Assembly (NCBI GenBank): GCA_006176705.1
Contig: QRFJ01001027.1
Span: 399,976 to 463,975 of the forward strand
Length of the DNA: 64,000 nt
Origin: Cocos nucifera
Lineage: Eukaryota > Streptophyta > Magnoliopsida > Arecales > Arecaceae
Direction of reading: 5' to 3'
The notes beneath the pieces were generated by a model. The model was not told the DNA's origin, did not search any database, and saw nothing but the letters and a program-made list of their open reading frames with translations. Each line of letters begins with the position of its first letter. Within the stretch, counting starts at the first letter, position 1. A program made the position numbers and the translations under genes. Below, in pieces: positions 20,234-30,594 of the stretch.

Positions 20234-21699
20234 CTCTTAGTCCTAACCATATCCAAAGAGGATTACTTCATGAAGAAGTATTGGCGCCACCTAGTGGTGC
20301 CCTCTCTTCCTCACTCTTAGTCCTCACCATATCCAACACCCCTCCTTCTCTTGGTTGGCCACAAGGAGAGAATCCTAGTGTATTGGATCTCTAAGGATCT
20401 AATCTATTTTAGGTCCGATTCGAATCCAATTCGAACCATATTCGAACCAATTTCGAATAGATTGCTGACCCTAATTAGATCATGGTTCTGGTCCAAGTCT
20501 GACTTGGATTTTCAACCTAATTAAGCCCAATTAAATCAAGTTTAATTAAATTAGATCTAATCTAAAATAATTAGTACTTGAATTCATTTTTTCATGAATT
20601 CTTTGGATCAAATATTTGATCACAATCATCTTCGGAATTAAATCTTCACCTCATGTCCAATGCTCGTAAGACATAGTCAACTATTTAATCTTGTATGACC
20701 TCTAACTTAATTATTAATTAAGCTAATCTATTTGTTCAATTAAGTCACATACTTCTAAATTAAACAATTAGATTATAGGTCAATTCTTTTCAATGTTTCA
20801 TGACTTAGTGCGTGACTCCATAGGTTCGAAAATTAAGCCTATAGTATAGGAACTATTTTCTATACTAATCGAAGTTACCATCTAGCAATAGTTCCTGACA
20901 TTTGGATTGATCGAATATTTGCAAAGCAATATCCAAGAACCTCAGCATATGGAAACCACATGATTCATCTCTTTGATCTCAAATGCTCAAGACAACATAG
21001 GGTTTGCTGCCAACCCTAAAGGAGTCATTTCAACCTTTCAAATCCATCACATGGATTATCTTATCTAAGGCTTTACTTATTGAAATACAGTGATGCATTA
21101 TTTCTAATAGTCTAGAGGGGTCAATCCCATCTTGACTCACATACAGACTTTGTAAGTACTTGACTGTACCCAGCAGTTTTTCGTCACTACATTAGAAATA
21201 TAGATAATCTGGTATCAAAGTACAGTGAATTGCTTGTAAGTCACCATGGTGATCTCAAGTCTAAGGGACACTCATGCCTATATCCTTCACAAGTTGCTCT
21301 TGATAGCAGAGCACTCAGTAGGTGAGTCACTCTTTGGCGATGATGTACTTTAATATTTTACTTGTATGCCACACCAATGTCTCCACACTCCTTAGTTAAG
21401 AGGACAACCAATCCATATGGCACACAATGATCTATACTTGATAAATATCATTATCCTTATAATGACATATTATTTGATCATAAACATAATTTAAGAACTA
21501 CACAATAAATCCTCCTTTATCATTTAGAAGTAGTTCTAAGAACTTTCATCATAACACAGGAGTTCGATATAGAAGATGCACAACTTATGATGAAAGGTGC
21601 CAAATAACTTTTATTAATAAAAAATTTATATACAATTATAATAAAAAGCTCAATCATCTACATCCTAGATGATTGGCTTTAGGACACTATTTTCCAACA
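20234..21699 (-). repeat. 3' LTR of E, outer segment
   Basis: Shares with the LTRs of B, C and H the CCATAGGTTCGAA stretch (20820-20835), the CTAGATGATTGGC stretch near 21665 and the end TTTTCCAACA at 21699. The inner part was separated by the insertion of C. At 20239-20330 a short phrase, TCTTAGTCCT plus CCATATCCAA, occurs twice, about 77 bp apart. Confidence 0.8.
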
Positions 21700-21720
21700 A
21701 CTCCGAGTTGGACTAAAACC
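21700..21720 (-). promoter_or_regulatory. Polypurine tract of E (decayed)
   Basis: Minus strand reads GTCCAACTCGGAGT before the LTR, where the family has GTCAAGTGGGAGAT. Confidence 0.6.
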
Positions 21721-22225
21721 AATCGGAACAGTATCGAATACCCATCTTCAACTTGTGATCTTCGAACTTCTTGATTCCAAGGACTTTGGTAAATAGGTCG
21801 TCGGTTAAGTTCTCCTTTCTATCGATCTTCTGAAGCTCGGCATCATCTCGATCTATGATCTTCTTGATAAGATGATAACGATGCAAAATATGCTTCATTT
21901 GCTAATATGCCTTTGGTTCTTTTGCCTAAGCTATAGCTACAGTACTATTATAGTAGAGTAGAATTGAATCATCAAGAAAAGGTGCCACTCCAAGCTTGCT
22001 GATGAATTTTCTCAGCCACATAGCTTCTTTTACAGTATCAGATGCTGCAATATACTCCACCTCACAAATTGAATAAGCCATGATATGCTGCTTAAAACTT
22101 TTTCAATAGATTTTTTCATTTAGGATAAAAACGTATCCCGATATACTCTTGCTATCATTATGATCTGACTGAAAATTGAAATTAGTATATCCCATGAGTT
22201 TCAAATCAGATTCTCCATAAATGAG
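21713..22225 (-). pseudogene. pol: RNase H of E (broken)
   Basis: Open stretch 21898-21713 carries the C-terminus: M-K-H-I-L-H-R-Y-H-L-I-K-K-I-I-D and I-D-R-K-E-N-L-T-D plus F-T-K, ending in G-I-R-Y-C-S-D-W. Upstream, A-S-D-T-V-K-E-A-M-W-L-R-K-F and L-L-Y-Y-N-S-T-V-A-I-A are recognisable; the catalytic Asp of L-F-C-D is replaced by Asn. A stop follows I-A where B has Gln. Confidence 0.8.
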
Positions 22226-23105
22226 TCATTGATTCTTGGTATTTCTTAAATACTTAAGAATGATCTTCGCAACCTTCGAATGGTTCTCATCTAGATTGGA
22301 CTGGTATTTGCTGACTACCCCAAGTGAGTATGCCACGTCCGATCTCGTACATGTGATGGCATATATTATAGAACCCACTGCCAAAGCATATAAAATTCTA
22401 CTCATACACTCTCTCTCTCTTAAGGGGTTGTTGGACAATCTTTCTTTAAGTGAGAAATTTCATAGCCTATCAGAAGATAGTCTTTCTTAGAATTCTCCAT
22501 GGTGAACCATTTCAGTACAGTATCTATATACATGGATTGCAACAACCTAAGTTGCTTATTAGATCTACCTCTATAGATTTTCATTCCTATGATGTAAGAT
22601 GCTTCTTCAAATCCTTCATGGAGAACTGTGACGATAGCCATACTTTTATTTTCTATAATGTAGGTATGTCATTTTCGATTAAGAGAATATTATTCACATA
22701 CAGAATAAGAAATACTACCACTAAACCATTCATCCATTTATATATGAGGGTTCTTCTTCATTCTTAATGAAGCCATATATTTTGATCATCTTATCAAAAT
22801 GCATGTTCCAACTCTAAGATGCTTGCTTCAATCCATAAATAGATCTCTAAAGCTTGCAGGCCTTAGACTCGTCTGTAGATGTGAACCCCTCAGGTTGTAT
22901 CATATACACCTACATTGTTGATCTTCATGGACTCCATTTTGGATTTCATGGATTCAAGCCATTTCTTAGAGTCAATCCTCTATATTGTATCCATATAGGT
23001 GATCGAGAATCCTCATCAAGCTTGATAGGATCTTCATTCCGAAATAAAAAAACTATAGTATCTATCTGGCTGATGTGGTACTCTATTGGATCGCCTTAAG
23101 GTTGC
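22226..23105 (-). pseudogene. pol: Reverse transcriptase of E (broken, ~285 bp deleted)
   Basis: Connection domain open at 22438-22226 (R-I-L-Y-A-L-A-V-G-S-I-I-Y-A-I-T). Upstream stretch 22641-22420 has S-Y-I-I-G-M-K-I-Y-R-G-R-S-N. The active site is at 22689-22700 and reads Y-V-N-N instead of Y-V-D-D. At 22910-22916 the sequence jumps from the Y-M-I-Q-P region to the V-D-E-V-W (family N-D-V-W-T-L) region; the copy in H (54378-54657) holds about 285 bp between these points. Not functional. Confidence 0.82.
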
Positions 23106-23282
23106 TTGTACAACAGGCTCCGAGTTTGATCAAATCAAAACTAGTTTAGGTTTAGTTACATGTGACGGTTCTTCTACCTGTCGAACTTCATCAAGCTCGA
23201 CCTTAGAGGCATTAATTTCTTCACTAAGAAACTCTCTTTCCAAAAAGATTGACGAATACCTTTTGCTCATCAGTAAGGTAGA
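23106..23282 (-). pseudogene. pol: Integrase C-terminal end of E, cut by F
   Basis: Reads L-T-D-E-Q-K-V-F-V-N, F-L-E-R-E-F-L-S-E-E and A-S-K-V-E-L-D-E-V-R-Q-V-E-E-P, the tail between integrase and RT also found in B at 34735-34860. Sequence homology to B stops at 23282, where the TGTTGGTGC end of F begins. Confidence 0.8.
23278..23282. repeat. 5-bp flank of F (GTAGA), presumed TSD
   Basis: Last five bases of E before the TG end of F. The partner copy should lie beyond the right edge, so it cannot be confirmed here. Confidence 0.4.
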
Positions 23283-24680
23283 TGTTGGTGCAGAAAATAG
23301 ATGGCCACCGAAATGCACTGGAGGTGGAGGTGGAGATCCTACTGGTGAGACCTGTAATATGGACCAGAGGTGGGTGGCTTCGGCATGGACCCTGTGATGA
23401 TCAAGTTTGCTTTCTAGCTAATAAGAATGGAGTACATAGGAGATTTGAAAGGAGAAAAGAACTTAGAGAAAAAGACGTATCTAGAGAGTCCCTTTTTATA
23501 GATGAAGCTTCTAATAGAATGATAGTGAATATCATAACAGAATGTCAGAAGATCGTTCGAGCTACTCAAAGTTTGTTATGGAGAGTGGATTATCATTTGT
23601 CATGACTTGCTAGTGGTTGAATCTCATTTGCTGGAGTTTAGATGGAAGGTTGGAGGATTTCGGGCTTGGTATTGTGCCATTCATACCAAGACTAAGCTAT
23701 TAGAACTTAAGATCGGATTGACTGAGCTTGAAGGTTGGCCTGAAGATAGGATGGAGGAGTACTGAGGTTCAATGCTTGTGAAGTGGTTACTACTTATCCC
23801 TGGTTAAAGATCGGACTCAAGTTGGTAGCGAGGTCCTTTTACTGACTTAATTCACCCAACCAAAGTTCTTGGTTTTGAATTGACAAGATCTACTATCCAC
23901 AAGGTAAGAAAGAGAAGTTCGGTTGGCACCCAAAGTCAGCAACTAGTTGAGGTCGAATGGTGCGGGAGTTTAATATCTACGGGGCGGTCGTTGCCTACTC
24001 TGGGCTGGTGATCAAAATTGATCGGATGGCAAACTCCTTTCACTGTTCAAGTTTGTCTGGCTGAAGTTCATAATGTAGTATTGATAGGATTTGTAGTTAT
24101 CAAGGCGAGGTTGGAGAATTGGAGTAAAGGAGTTCAGCCTCCACACAAAATTGGACAATGAAGAGAGCAGTTGTTACTTCTGGGATGAGCTGCCCTTGAT
24201 CAAAGCATTGAGCCTGATCGCACCTAGAAGCCGATCTTCAGGGACTTGTCTGGACTAGGAGATCAACTTGAGTGAAGCTCAGATCTAATCATTGTGGCTC
24301 CAGATGGCACTATACCGAGGTTAGACTTTCGGTTGGACTTCAATGAGAGCTATTTTATCCCCAACACCTATTCCCATACTCCCAAGTTTGAAGTTTGGAT
24401 AAAGGAAGTATCAAAACATATGATCGCCGAAGTTTCTTTTGGCTTTCCGCCTTTGGGAGATGAAATATTTAGGACCATTCAGATCAACATAGAAGTTTCT
24501 TTATTGCCGAATGACCCAAAATGATCTCAATTTTTTGAATTTCTCCTAGCACGGAGCTCAATTATAGGTGCCATAATGGTTTTGTCAGATGTCTGTCACT
24601 GCAATAATAGGGAAGACATGCAGAGGATGGGCATTCAGCACAGACGCTCCAAAATCATAACTGCTTTGAGGTTCTTCTAA

Positions 24681-24690
24681 CTATTTAAGC
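24681..24690 (+). promoter_or_regulatory. TATA-like promoter of F
   Basis: CTATTTAAGC, about 380 bp upstream of the ATG at 25060, followed by a CT-rich stretch typical of plant transcription start regions. Unpaired with a second LTR, so only a candidate. Confidence 0.45.
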
Positions 24691-24760
24691 GCCTTCTCCC
24701 TTCTTCTTCTTTACCCTACTTCTTCTCCCATTCCTTCACTGCTCTTTTAGCTTTCCTCAA

Positions 24761-24808
24761 TCCTGAGAGTCCTGTTCTCTGCGTTCCTGAGAGTCCTGTT
24801 CTCTGCGT
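24761..24808. repeat. Perfect 24-bp tandem duplication
   Basis: Two adjacent identical copies of a 24-bp unit beginning TCCTGAGAGTCCTG (24761-24784 and 24785-24808). Lack of any difference suggests a recent slippage event compared with the decayed surroundings. Confidence 0.9.
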
Positions 24809-25059
24809 TCTTTGATCTTCGATGCCCTATTTCCACTTTTCTTTCATCATTCCAACTATACGACCAAGTTCTCCACCCAATTTAGGTTAGTATCCTAACC
24901 CTTCTATTATATTTCCCTATCTTTCTTTTGTTTTTCAATCCTCAAGAGTTTTCACGCGGGGGGGGGGGGGATTTGATTGTTCTTACTCTTGTTCTTTGAG
25001 TTTTTTTGCCAATTTTGTCTGATTTTTGGCAAGTTTTCCATAATTTCTCTCAATCCAGG

Positions 25060-26230
25060 ATGGCTTCCAAATGCTCCAGGTCTATCGGTTTTAAGAGTCC
25101 CTCCAATCCGAGCTCCCCTAACCCCAGCCCTAGGGATGAAGCCAAACTTAGAGAAGTAGCCCACCCAACTTTTGTTCCTAGAACCATTGCCTGCACCCTT
25201 TCTATTGAAGACCTTTCCTTAGTTCGAGTTCAGTATGGGGTCCCCTCCAAGTACAAACTGGGACTTCCCAGATCAGCAGGATGGGCTTGTGCTCCTCCTC
25301 TGGGTTGGTTTAATTTGTACACGGAGGCTTTCCAGGCTGGGCTAAGACTTTCCATTCCTTCTTTTGTCATTGAACTTTTTTGTTTTCTAAACATCTCTTT
25401 CTTTAGTCGCTCGAACTTCTTTCGCTCTATTGTAGGATTCCTTATGCTTTGCCTTCTGGCCAAGGTTCAACCCTCAACTTTCTTATTCCAAACTTTCTTC
25501 AATTTTAAACATCACCGTTCTACCAAGGACTGGTGGAATGTCTCATCCCAGTTCTGCAAGAAGGGATTGCTTAATGGTTCTTCTTCCTCCATTTATAGCT
25601 AGAAGGAAAAATTCTTTTTCATATCCTACCCTTCACTCAAGCTAGGACTTCCTACCTGGGGCCAACTTAGAGATTCTATCTATAGGGCTCTGAGGTTAAA
25701 CCGAGAAAACCTCGACTCTGCCAATATCCTCAAGAATTACAAAACTCTCTCACTGTCCAATCTGATAGATGATCAAACCCTATACAATCTCGGCCTAAGC
25801 CCTGTCAACCCTAAAGGTATTAATCTGTGCTTTGGCCTACTTATTTTTACAAAAATGAATGCCAAAGAATTGAAGCAACTGACAAAGGGACTCCTAGCCC
25901 AAAAAAGGAAGGGCAGTGCCCTAGGGTAGTCATCAAAGCGGGTAAAGGTCGGTGATTCAAGCTCGGCCATTCCAGCCCAGGAAACTACTCCAGAGATTAA
26001 AGTGCCTCTGCCGGCCTTGAGCTCACCCATCGAGGTCACTACTTCCACACCTCCCAAGGAGAAGAAAAAGGAGGTGGAAAAAAGGAAGAAAAAATCAGTT
26101 GCTAAGAGAGTTTGACCTTGGAAGAACTCTAATAAATCCAGTGGAAATAACACCAACCCGGATGAGGTTCCCTTGATGACTGGAGGGTTGTCCGACCCCT
26201 CATGTAAGGCTGCATCATCCTCGACATAAT
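25060..26230 (+). pseudogene. PF04195-like 'putative gypsy type transposon' gene, N-terminal part (broken)
   Basis: From the ATG at 25060 an open frame of 181 codons runs to TAG at 25600. It has the family landmarks: T-L-S-I-E-D-L, Y-G-V-P-S-K-Y-K-L-G-L-P, A-P-P-L-G-W-F-N-L-Y-T-E-A-F-Q-A-G-L-R, a hydrophobic S-I-V-G-F-L-M-L-C and F-F-N-F-K, then W-W. After the stop the frame continues with K-F-F-F-I, L-G-L-P-T-W-G and a charged K-K-E-V-E-K-R-K-K-K stretch, with further stops near 25927 and 26113. Its biochemical role is unknown; it is thought to act as a Gag-like protein of non-autonomous elements. It is not a DNA transposase. Confidence 0.72.
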
Positions 26231-27830
26231 TGAGAAGATTCTGTGGATGAATGACCAAGAAAAGAAGAAAGACTCTTTTGCGGCCTTCCTTGAGGTGGTC
26301 GTTTTTTCCTTTTCAAATTTGATTGAATATATGTATGCTTCCCAATAGTGATATCTGTTTTGCTACTTGCAGCTGGGGCACCATCTTTTTGCAAATGTGG
26401 AGGTGGTCAATCTCTACAAGGCCGAGGTCTCCAAGGCCATAAAGGAGGTCGATGCCACAAGGTAGAGGCCAAGGAGCTAAGGTTGAAGTCAAGTGCTTGA
26501 AGAAGATGCTCGAATAGAAATCCACCAAAGTCGAGCATCTCCAAGAGGTGCTCAAAAAGGCTAAACAGGCATTGGCAGAGACCAAGGATGCACTGGCATC
26601 GAAGGTGGGCAAGAGGGTAAAAGCTGAGATCAAGGTCACTGAAGAAAGGAGGCGGATTGCGGACATGAAGGAGTAGGTTGTTCTGGCCTTCAAGTCTTCA
26701 AAAGAGTTGGAAGGCATCAAGGTGGAGTTTGCTCGAGAAGCCTTCAGCAAGGGCTTCGACCTTTGCCAATAGTGAGTTGCCAAGAAGTTTTCGAGCTGAA
26801 CCTTGACTTCCTATTGGATGGGCTGGAGGACTCTTCCGATGATGAAGCTGAGCCTTCAGTGGCTAAAGCTGATCTCCCTCCTATTGGACCTACTGCCAAC
26901 GCCCCCACACCTGCTGAGGAACCAACCCCAGCCGACGAATTAAACTTCTTCCTTTTTTCATACCTTTGTGTGTTGTGATGTGCTCATAATTCAGAGTTTA
27001 GCTTGCATCCGACACAGCCATGAGCCAAAACTACATCGATACCTCGGGTCGTCCTCTTGAAGGCTCATATTAAAGCTTTAAAGAAAGAAGTTCAGCACAC
27101 CAATAAAAAATTAAAGAAAATAGAGGATGAACTTCAGAAATCTAAATGCAACTATGCAAAGACCGCGGTCAAGATCAACCACCTTCGTCAAGCCTCCAAG
27201 CAATCCTTCAAGGAGTTCCAAGAAATATCATTTGACTGAGGAACTTGAGTGGGTGAAGAAGCTTGCTAGTGAGAAATCTTAGACCTTGATAGCGAAGATC
27301 TGCTCCCCGGAGGTCGAGCTTTGAGAAGCATGAGAGAAGATCCTATAGCTGGAGAAGGGGTCGGCTTGGATTCAAAATCAGGGAGAATATGGATGGGGCT
27401 GGTCCAAGAGGTTCTCTGATCTTCAGAACTAGCTACACGCAGCCAAAAAAGCATACAACTCCTATAGGATAGGTTGGTGTGAACAAATTTCCAAACCTAA
27501 ATGGAAACTTTGGGCTGCCAATGATGAGGTGAGTCGACTTCGAAAGCAATTAGCGGATAGAGCTCAGGTTGGCCCGAGTGGAGATTCAAATAAAGTTGCT
27601 TTCTGAAGAGTACCCTTGGAAATCTTTCTGAGATATATGAGAAGAATAAGTCCGAGCTCCTCCAACTCAAAATTCATATGACCTATCAAGAAAATGTTGT
27701 GAAGGACATCAAAGCCGAGTCCACTATTCTGAGGAAGAGGCTGAAGAAGACTCCTAGATGGCTTAGAAATTACTCAGTAAGAGCTTGGCAGCAAGGCGGG
27801 AACTTGAAGAGAAAGTGACTTGAAGCATTC
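26231..27830 (+). pseudogene. Coiled-coil C-terminal region of the F gene (broken, possibly spliced)
   Basis: A canonical-looking acceptor TTTTGCTACTTGCAG ends at about 26371, directly before L-G-H-H-L-F-A-N-V-E-V-V, so an intron may precede it. The following codons, in shifting frames, are rich in K, E, A and R. The open pieces are 26763-26978 (acidic S-D-D-E-A-E-P) and 27057-27239 (K-A-H-I-K-A-L-K-K-E-V-Q, heptad-like). Near 27620-27760 another K/E-rich piece (Y-E-K-N-K-S-E-L-L-Q-L-K) ends the coding potential. Long coiled coils are usual in this protein family. Confidence 0.55.
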
Positions 27831-28445
27831 CCTTGTAATGGCTGGGGTTGTAGTCTGAAGTCCGAGTAGAACTTCATTTTTCTTTTTTCTCTCCCGTTTT
27901 TTTTGTAATTGGTCTTGGGACCAATGTAATGAATTTTAGTTTAATGAAATAATATTCCTTCCAATTATCCTTCTGCGTTCTATCTTGGTTTGGTGCTTGT
28001 TGGTCTTCTTGTTTCTTGTCATGCTTGATGTTGATATTATTTTGAAACAATAACTTATGTTTGATGTCTCGTAGACCTATCCCCCTTGTTTACAAATAAG
28101 GAATTTTTGGACTTATTTAGGAACAAATACATCTCTTTGTTTAGAAACTGGAGGTCTTTATGTCCCTCGTGAGGGTCTTCTTTCATGTCAAGATGAGGTC
28201 CTCCTCTTAATTCTGACATGGCTAATCTCCTATTTAAGAACCGAAGGCCTTCACCCATATTAGGATGAGGTCTTCCTATTCTTAAAATGGTTATCCTCAT
28301 GTTTAAGAATTAAAGGCCTTCCTATCCCTTGTAAGGATCTTCACCATCATTAGGATGAGGTTCTCCTCCTTTTTCTAATGAGATTGTTCGGGTACAAAAG
28401 GGCCATTGAGAGGGCCTCTCTCTATTGGGCCATTGAAAGGGCCTC
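27831..28445 (+). repeat. 3' tail of F with minisatellite (part 1)
   Basis: Non-coding. From about 28080 to 28400 it has degenerate units around the phrases TTTAAGAACC plus GAGGCCTTCACCC and TTAGGATGAGG, repeating at about 95 bp with half-units near 49 bp. The last bases GCCTC (28441-28445) are the TSD of B. Confidence 0.75.
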
Positions 28446-30580
28446 TATTGGGAATAGTATCTCAAAGCCAATCGTTAGTTTGTTAACGATTGAGCTAATT
28501 TATGTAATTGTATATGAATTGTTAATTGAATAAAAGTTATTCTGGCTTTTTCATCACAAAATCTTCTAATGAACTCTTATCTAATGTGATGAAGTCCTTA
28601 GGACTATTTAGAATTGATAAATAAGGATTTATCATTTAGTCCTTAAAATAGTTCATGATCAATGATACGTTATTACCAAGGATGACAACATTTATCGAGT
28701 ATAGATCATTGTGTGCCATATAGATTGATTATCCTCTTAACCGAGTGTGGAGACACTAGTATGGCATGCAGGTGAGATGTAGGGATACATCTGTACTGAA
28801 CGTGACTAACTCTAGAGCTTTTCTACTATCAAGAATTGCTGTGATGGAATATGGATGTAAGTATCCCTCTGATCTGAGATCACCATAGTGATTTTTAAGC
28901 AACTCACTGTACTTTGGTGCCGGACTACCTAAATTTCTAATTCAGTTATGGAAGATTTTTGGGTACATTTAAGTACTTAAGAAGTCGGTGCGTGAGTCAA
29001 GATGGGATTGACCACTACTGGACTTAGGAGCTATGCTCAATAGTATTTCAATTTAGCAAAATCTTTGCCAGGATAGTCCTTATGAGGGGTCATAAGACTA
29101 ATTACTTTGAGAAATGATTTGGACGTATCTTCTAGGATTGACATTTAAACACTAAGTCATCCTATGCACAGAGGTCAAAGGGATGAATTATGCAGTAACC
29201 ATATTCACGTAGATTCTAAATATTGCAACTGCACCATTCGGCCTATTTGAATATCAGATACCATTGCTAGATGGTCACTTCGATTAGTATAGGAAATTGG
29301 TTTCTGTGCTACCGGCTTAGGTTCGAACCTATGGGATCATACACACTAAAGGTTTCTACTTGATCTAATGGCTGATCAATGAAAAATTAATTAGTGATTT
29401 GATCGCTAATTAACTTAATTTGACGGAGTTATTATTTTTGATCAAAACTAATTGAATTGGATTCATTTGGATTTGACCCGATTAGGTTATGAGATGATCT
29501 AATCGTTAAGAAGGTTTGATCTCTGATTTGATCAGAGGTTTGGCTTAATTAATTTTTGATTTGATAAGGATTTAACTAAGCCTAATTAAGTCTAAATAAG
29601 TTGGGTTTAATCTGATCTAATTAGGCATAACCAATTTAGATTGGATTGGTTCAATTGGATGTCAAATAAGAGACTAGTTTGACTAGTCTTCCCATGTGCC
29701 ACATCATCCAAATATTGCGCCATCTATTCACCACGAGAATTAAGAATTCTTGTGAAGAATTCCATGCATAAGTGGGCACACGCCCTCCCTTCTCGCATCC
29801 TAAATAGGTTTAATCTGATTATAAGTTTAATTCAAATAGGATTTGAGTTTGAATGGCTAACCACTTAATCTAGACCTCTCCCTCATGCCTTTCTTATTTG
29901 TGTGCTCTATAAAATACCTAATTTTATGGGTGTTCAGATGAGAACTCAAAAAAAAAAATGTGTGAGAAAAAGAAGGGAGGGTCTTTTCTCTACGTGAGGA
30001 ATTCTAGGTGCAAGGTCTTAGGTGAGTGCATATCCTAGGATCAATCTAGGCTTTGGGTTCTAGATTGTGAGAAATGAGCATCGTGAGTTCACAGATCTGG
30101 AAGGAGAACCTCCTATATTTCTTATTTACATCGACAAATTAGAGCATTCGAAGAGCTGGTGAAGAAGATCGAAGAAATTTGATCTGATATCAGCCGTCAA
30201 AGGTTCCTGCAGTGAGCTAGTACTTGAAAGGAACCGATCGAGATCAGGACCTCATGTGGACACCTATAGAGGCTAAATGCATGTGTGGCTATGTCATGAT
30301 GATTAGATCTACACCGAGGAGATCAAATTATAGAGATCATCTACCTGCGAAAAGGTAACATATTCTGAACACGTAGAAGCAGAAAAATCATTTTACTGCA
30401 CTTGATATTTTATTTTTCAGATATGCATGCATATATATGTACATTAGATCCTGTATAGTGTAGGACTTTCAAATTATATCTATATCTTTTATTATTAATA
30501 TGATTAATAATCATTTTTGCTGTACAATCTTTGGAAAGAGTTTTCAAAATCAAAGCTAGAAATCCTATACATTTCTTTCA
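28446..30580 (+). repeat. 5' LTR of B
   Basis: Starts TATTGGGAATAG (TG eroded to TA) and ends TTTCTTTCA just before the PBS. Collinear with 36609-38758. TATA box at 29905-29916. Confidence 0.92.
29905..29916 (+). promoter_or_regulatory. LTR TATA box of B (5' copy)
   Basis: CTCTATAAAATA, conserved in the 3' LTR near 38097-38106. Confidence 0.7.
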
Positions 30581-30581
30581 A

Positions 30582-30594
30582 TTGTTATCAGAGC
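30582..30594 (+). promoter_or_regulatory. tRNA primer binding site of B
   Basis: TTGTTATCAGAGC, initiator-Met PBS with one change (TTGGTATCAGAGC), one base after the LTR. Confidence 0.88.

Larger units (their letters stand above)
20234..23282 (-). mobile_element. Element E: Angela-like copia remnant, host of C and F
   Basis: Minus-strand element: outer 3' LTR segment 20234-21699, polypurine tract, RNase H, RT, and integrase C-terminus to 23282. At 20233/20234 C has inserted in its LTR, and at 23282/23283 F has inserted in its integrase; the remaining parts lie outside the window. It is the oldest layer detected. Confidence 0.8.
23283..25059 (+). repeat. Probable 5' LTR plus leader of F
   Basis: 1.78 kb without a convincing gene. 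Contains a TATA-like CTATTTAAGC at 24681-24690 followed by a pyrimidine-rich stretch (24690-24740), a perfect 24-bp tandem duplication at 24761-24808, and a run of 13 G at 24958-24970. Open frames at 23086-23397, 23282-23605 and 24294-24524 have no recognisable motif. Confidence 0.55.

Noticed and set aside
22236..23099. Several plus-strand open frames of 81-105 codons
   Set aside because: They oppose the RT of E; the minus strand gives recognisable RT and connection motifs.
25060..25602. DNA transposase gene
   Set aside because: The family name mentions a transposon, but no DDE catalytic pattern or terminal inverted repeats were seen.
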